Below, one piece after another: positions 61,946 through 64,000 of a stretch of 64,000 nucleotides of DNA. How positions within the stretch are numbered: the first letter of the stretch is position 1; each line of letters begins with the position of its first letter. The DNA is from Nocardia acididurans (GTDB taxonomy: Bacteria; Actinomycetota; Actinomycetes; Mycobacteriales; Mycobacteriaceae), in contig NZ_JAERRJ010000008.1 of NCBI RefSeq assembly GCF_016741815.1, forward strand, positions 62,001-126,000, written 5' to 3'. The translations under genes and the position numbers were made by a program. The notes beneath the pieces are model-generated. The model worked only from the letters and a program-made list of their open reading frames with translations, did no database searches and was not told the origin of the DNA.

Positions 61946-64000
61946 GTGACCGCGATGCCCGGTTTCGAGCGGCTGCGCTCGGTGCGCAAACAGATCCGCG
62001 CGGGAGGCGAACTGCTCGACGCGGTCCGCAAGGATCCCCGGATCGTGCGCGAACTGATCGCCGGATTCACCGGCCGCCCCGCGCCGGAACCCGCCGTCGA
62101 GCTGGGCGAGCACACCCCACCGGCCGCACTCGCCGACTACCCGCGCACCGCGCACGCCCGGCAGCAGATCGACGCCGCGACGGAGCCGGTGCGCGCGTTC
62201 CTCGGTGACCTGTCGAAGATCCCGTCCTGGTTCACCTTCCACGCCGGCTGGCGCGAAGACGCCCCCGGACAAGCCGAACCGGGCGTGGAATTCGTGCAGC
62301 AGGCGAAATTCATGGGTATCCCGGCGGACCTGCGCTGGACGGTCACCGAGGCCACCGGCGACAGGCTGGGGTTGTCCGGCACCGGACCGCAGGGACTGCA
62401 CCTCGGCTTCTGGATCACGGTGACACCCAACGCCACCGGATCCACCGTCTACATCGACGCCGGACTGGCCGGGCCGCCGATCGACGGCCCCCTGGGCGGG
62501 TCGGTCGCGCGCAGCCTGGGCGAGGCACTGCAGGATTCGCTGGCCGCCCTGCCCGCCGCCCTCGCCGCCGACACCCCCACCGCCGGGCGCACGGCACGAA
62601 AAGCCGTGCGGCACAAAGCCACCGGCGCGGTCCTCGCGCCGACGACGCCCGTGCTGGTCGGTGTCGGGCAGGTGGTGGACCGCACCCCCGACCCGGCCTA
62701 CCCCGATCCCGCGCAACTGGCGGTGCGGGCACTGCGGCGCGCGGCCACCGACGCCGGAGCGGGAGAGAGATTGCTGCGCGACGCCGACGCCGTGTACGCG
62801 GTCGCCCCCACCTCCTGGCAGTACCGGGACCTGGGCGCGCTCGTGGCCGCCGCGGTCGGCGCGAACGGGGTGGACACCGTGCAGTCCAGCCCCTTCGGCG
62901 GAGACGGCGGGCAACTGGTGCTCAACGAGGCCGCGGCCGCCATCGCCGCCGGCGACTACGACATCGTGCTGGTGACCGGCGCGGAAGCCGGAGCCACCCA
63001 GGCCGCCGCCCAGCGCGCCGGCATCACCCCCGACTGGCCGGTGCAGGGCGCGCAGGTGCGGCCGACCCGCACCGTCGGCATCGACAAACCGGCCAACAAC
63101 GCCGCCGAAACCACCGCGGGCCTGCTCGCCCCGATCAACATGTACGCGCTGCTGGAATCGGCGAACCGGCACACCCTGGGCCGCAGCCCCGACGAGCACG
63201 CGCACGCGGTCGCCCAGCTGTGGTCGCGGCTGTCAGCGGTGGCGGCCGCCAACCCGAATGCCTGGCAGCCGCAGGAGTTCTCGGCCGAGCAGATCGCGAC
63301 CGTCACCGACACCAACCGGATGATCTCCGCGCCCTACACCAAACTCGAATGCGCCAACCTGACCGTCGACATGGCCAGCGGCATCATCGTGTGCAGTGCC
63401 GCCGCCGCCGAAGCCGCCGGAATCCCGCAGGAGCAGTGGGTGTTCCTGCACGCGGGCGCCTCCGGCACCGACGAATGGTTCGTCAGCGAACGCGCCGAGC
63501 TGGCGGCGTCCCCGGCGATCCGCGCCCTGGGCGCGGCGGTGTTCGCGCACACCGGCATCGCACCCGACGACCTCACCCATGTCGACCTGTACGCGTGCTT
63601 CCCGGTGGCCGTGCAGATCGCCGCCCGCGAACTCGGCCTGCCCGCCGACGACCCGAAACGCCCGCTGTCGGTGACCGGCGGGCTGACCTTCGGCGGCGGC
63701 CCCGGCAACAACTACGGCGGGCACGCGGTGGCGAGCCTGGTGCAGAAACTGCGCGCCGAGCCCGGCAGTTTCGGGCTGGCGACCTCGCTGGGCTGGTATC
63801 TCACCAAACACGCGATCGGCGTGTACTCCACCACCCCGCCGGCCGCCGGCTACCGGCATCTGACCCCGGTGATCGAGCACCCGCCCGCGCGCCCGGCCCG
63901 CACCGGCTACGAGGGGCCCGCCGTGGTGGAGGCCTACACCCTGCCCTACGACCGCGACGGAGCACCCGAGGCGGCGATCCTGTCCCTGCTCACCCCGCAG
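61946..64000 (+). CDS. SRPBCC domain fused to acetyl-CoA acetyltransferase (thiolase-like), 3' end outside
   Basis: GTG 61946 lies 7 bases after GGAGG, and 685 codons read without a stop. Residues about 80-215 are an SRPBCC/polyketide-cyclase-like lipid-binding domain (FLGDLSKIPSWFTFHAGW, GFWITVTPNATGSTVYIDAG). From about 232 a thiolase-like enzyme begins (TPVLVGVGQVVDR), with FGGDGGQLVLNEAAAAIAAG at the usual nucleophile site lacking cysteine, DLYACFPVAVQIA, and GGLTFGGGPGNNYGGHAV. The family resembles mycobacterial lipid-transfer-type thiolases. The fused lipid-binding part may present an acyl or sterol substrate. Confidence 0.85.
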   Translation, partial: MTAMPGFERLRSVRKQIRAGGELLDAVRKDPRIVRELIAGFTGRPAPEPAVELGEHTPPAALADYPRTAHARQQIDAATEPVRAFLGDLSKIPSWFTFHAGWREDAPGQAEPGVEFVQQAKFMGIPADLRWTVTEATGDRLGLSGTGPQGLHLGFWITVTPNATGSTVYIDAGLAGPPIDGPLGGSVARSLGEALQDSLAALPAALAADTPTAGRTARKAVRHKATGAVLAPTTPVLVGVGQVVDRTPDPAYPDPAQLAVRALRRAATDAGAGERLLRDADAVYAVAPTSWQYRDLGALVAAAVGANGVDTVQSSPFGGDGGQLVLNEAAAAIAAGDYDIVLVTGAEAGATQAAAQRAGITPDWPVQGAQVRPTRTVGIDKPANNAAETTAGLLAPINMYALLESANRHTLGRSPDEHAHAVAQLWSRLSAVAAANPNAWQPQEFSAEQIATVTDTNRMISAPYTKLECANLTVDMASGIIVCSAAAAEAAGIPQEQWVFLHAGASGTDEWFVSERAELAASPAIRALGAAVFAHTGIAPDDLTHVDLYACFPVAVQIAARELGLPADDPKRPLSVTGGLTFGGGPGNNYGGHAVASLVQKLRAEPGSFGLATSLGWYLTKHAIGVYSTTPPAAGYRHLTPVIEHPPARPARTGYEGPAVVEAYTLPYDRDGAPEAAILSLLTPQ

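Noticed and set aside
61904..63205. 433-codon minus-strand frame opposite the SRPBCC-thiolase gene
   Set aside because: The plus frame gives two recognisable domains; this one gives none.
1..64000. CRISPR arrays, tRNA, rRNA, insertion sequences, prophage structural genes
   Set aside because: None seen on reading; no regularly spaced repeats, cloverleaf 3' ends, transposase motifs or phage genes were recognised.

Overview
The window is high-GC actinobacterial DNA with GTG starts, strong GGAGG ribosome sites and tight overlaps. It most resembles Nocardia or a close mycolic-acid relative. The support is an mshC mycothiol ligase, a PimC-like mannosyltransferase, an LppL-like lipoprotein next to pyrD, a MTB12-like lipoprotein paired with an MMPL transporter, and the uppP / histidine phosphatase / DUF3090 / SCO1664-type / mshC row, which I recall from the Rv2130c-Rv2141c neighbourhood of M. 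tuberculosis. The species assignment is inference. I saw no rRNA, tRNA, CRISPR array or insertion sequence.

Layout. 1-668: end of an arsR-aquaporin operon with an operator. 716-3423: secreted or unknown proteins. 3526-5996: soxR with a SoxR box, a divergent MFS exporter and a small membrane protein. 5982-10685: an AraC regulator / hydrolase / cupin operon, a flavin monooxygenase and a Nudix hydrolase. 10775-14495: a small protein, a YdcF-type membrane protein and two transporters. 14755-16399: an Lrp regulator and alanine dehydrogenase sharing an upstream motif. 16640-20655: a Coq4-motif protein, a GT4 glycosyltransferase and a two-gene unit of unknown function whose larger gene has a same-length paralogue at 29317. 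20864-22225: an imine-reductase-like gene divergent from an HxlR regulator. 22288-26540: a kinase / lipoprotein / kinase operon whose two kinases carry homologous four-cysteine extracellular domains. 26545-32599: a second flavin monooxygenase, a scramblase-like protein, the 407-residue paralogue, an M20 peptidase and a PEBP protein.

The stretch 32835-40619 lies between the M20/PEBP pair and pyrD, which I remember as close neighbours in M. tuberculosis, so it looks like an insertion. It holds an acyl-CoA ligase, a three-gene set on the minus strand (a PfkB-like kinase with an extra N-terminal domain and no catalytic aspartate, a GTP cyclohydrolase II with a two-helix membrane tail, and a short GTP cyclohydrolase II in which the active-site tyrosine is leucine), a tandem triplet of small related proteins, and a LuxR-type pseudogene. 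The PfkB / cyclohydrolase set is my best candidate for an undescribed system.

41104-43501 is lipoprotein / DUF5703 / pyrD. 43710-46901 includes the MTB12-like lipoprotein and MMPL transporter. 47685-50763 is a heme or iron ABC operon with an IdeR-type box over its start. 50955-56659 is an aldo/keto reductase with altered catalytic residues followed by the uppP-to-mshC row. The end (56740-64000) has an F420-type nitroreductase, a lipoprotein, two decayed genes fused at a deletion joint, a TetR / tautomerase pair with two operators, an adenylate-kinase-like protein without the Walker lysine, and an SRPBCC-thiolase fusion that runs off the window.
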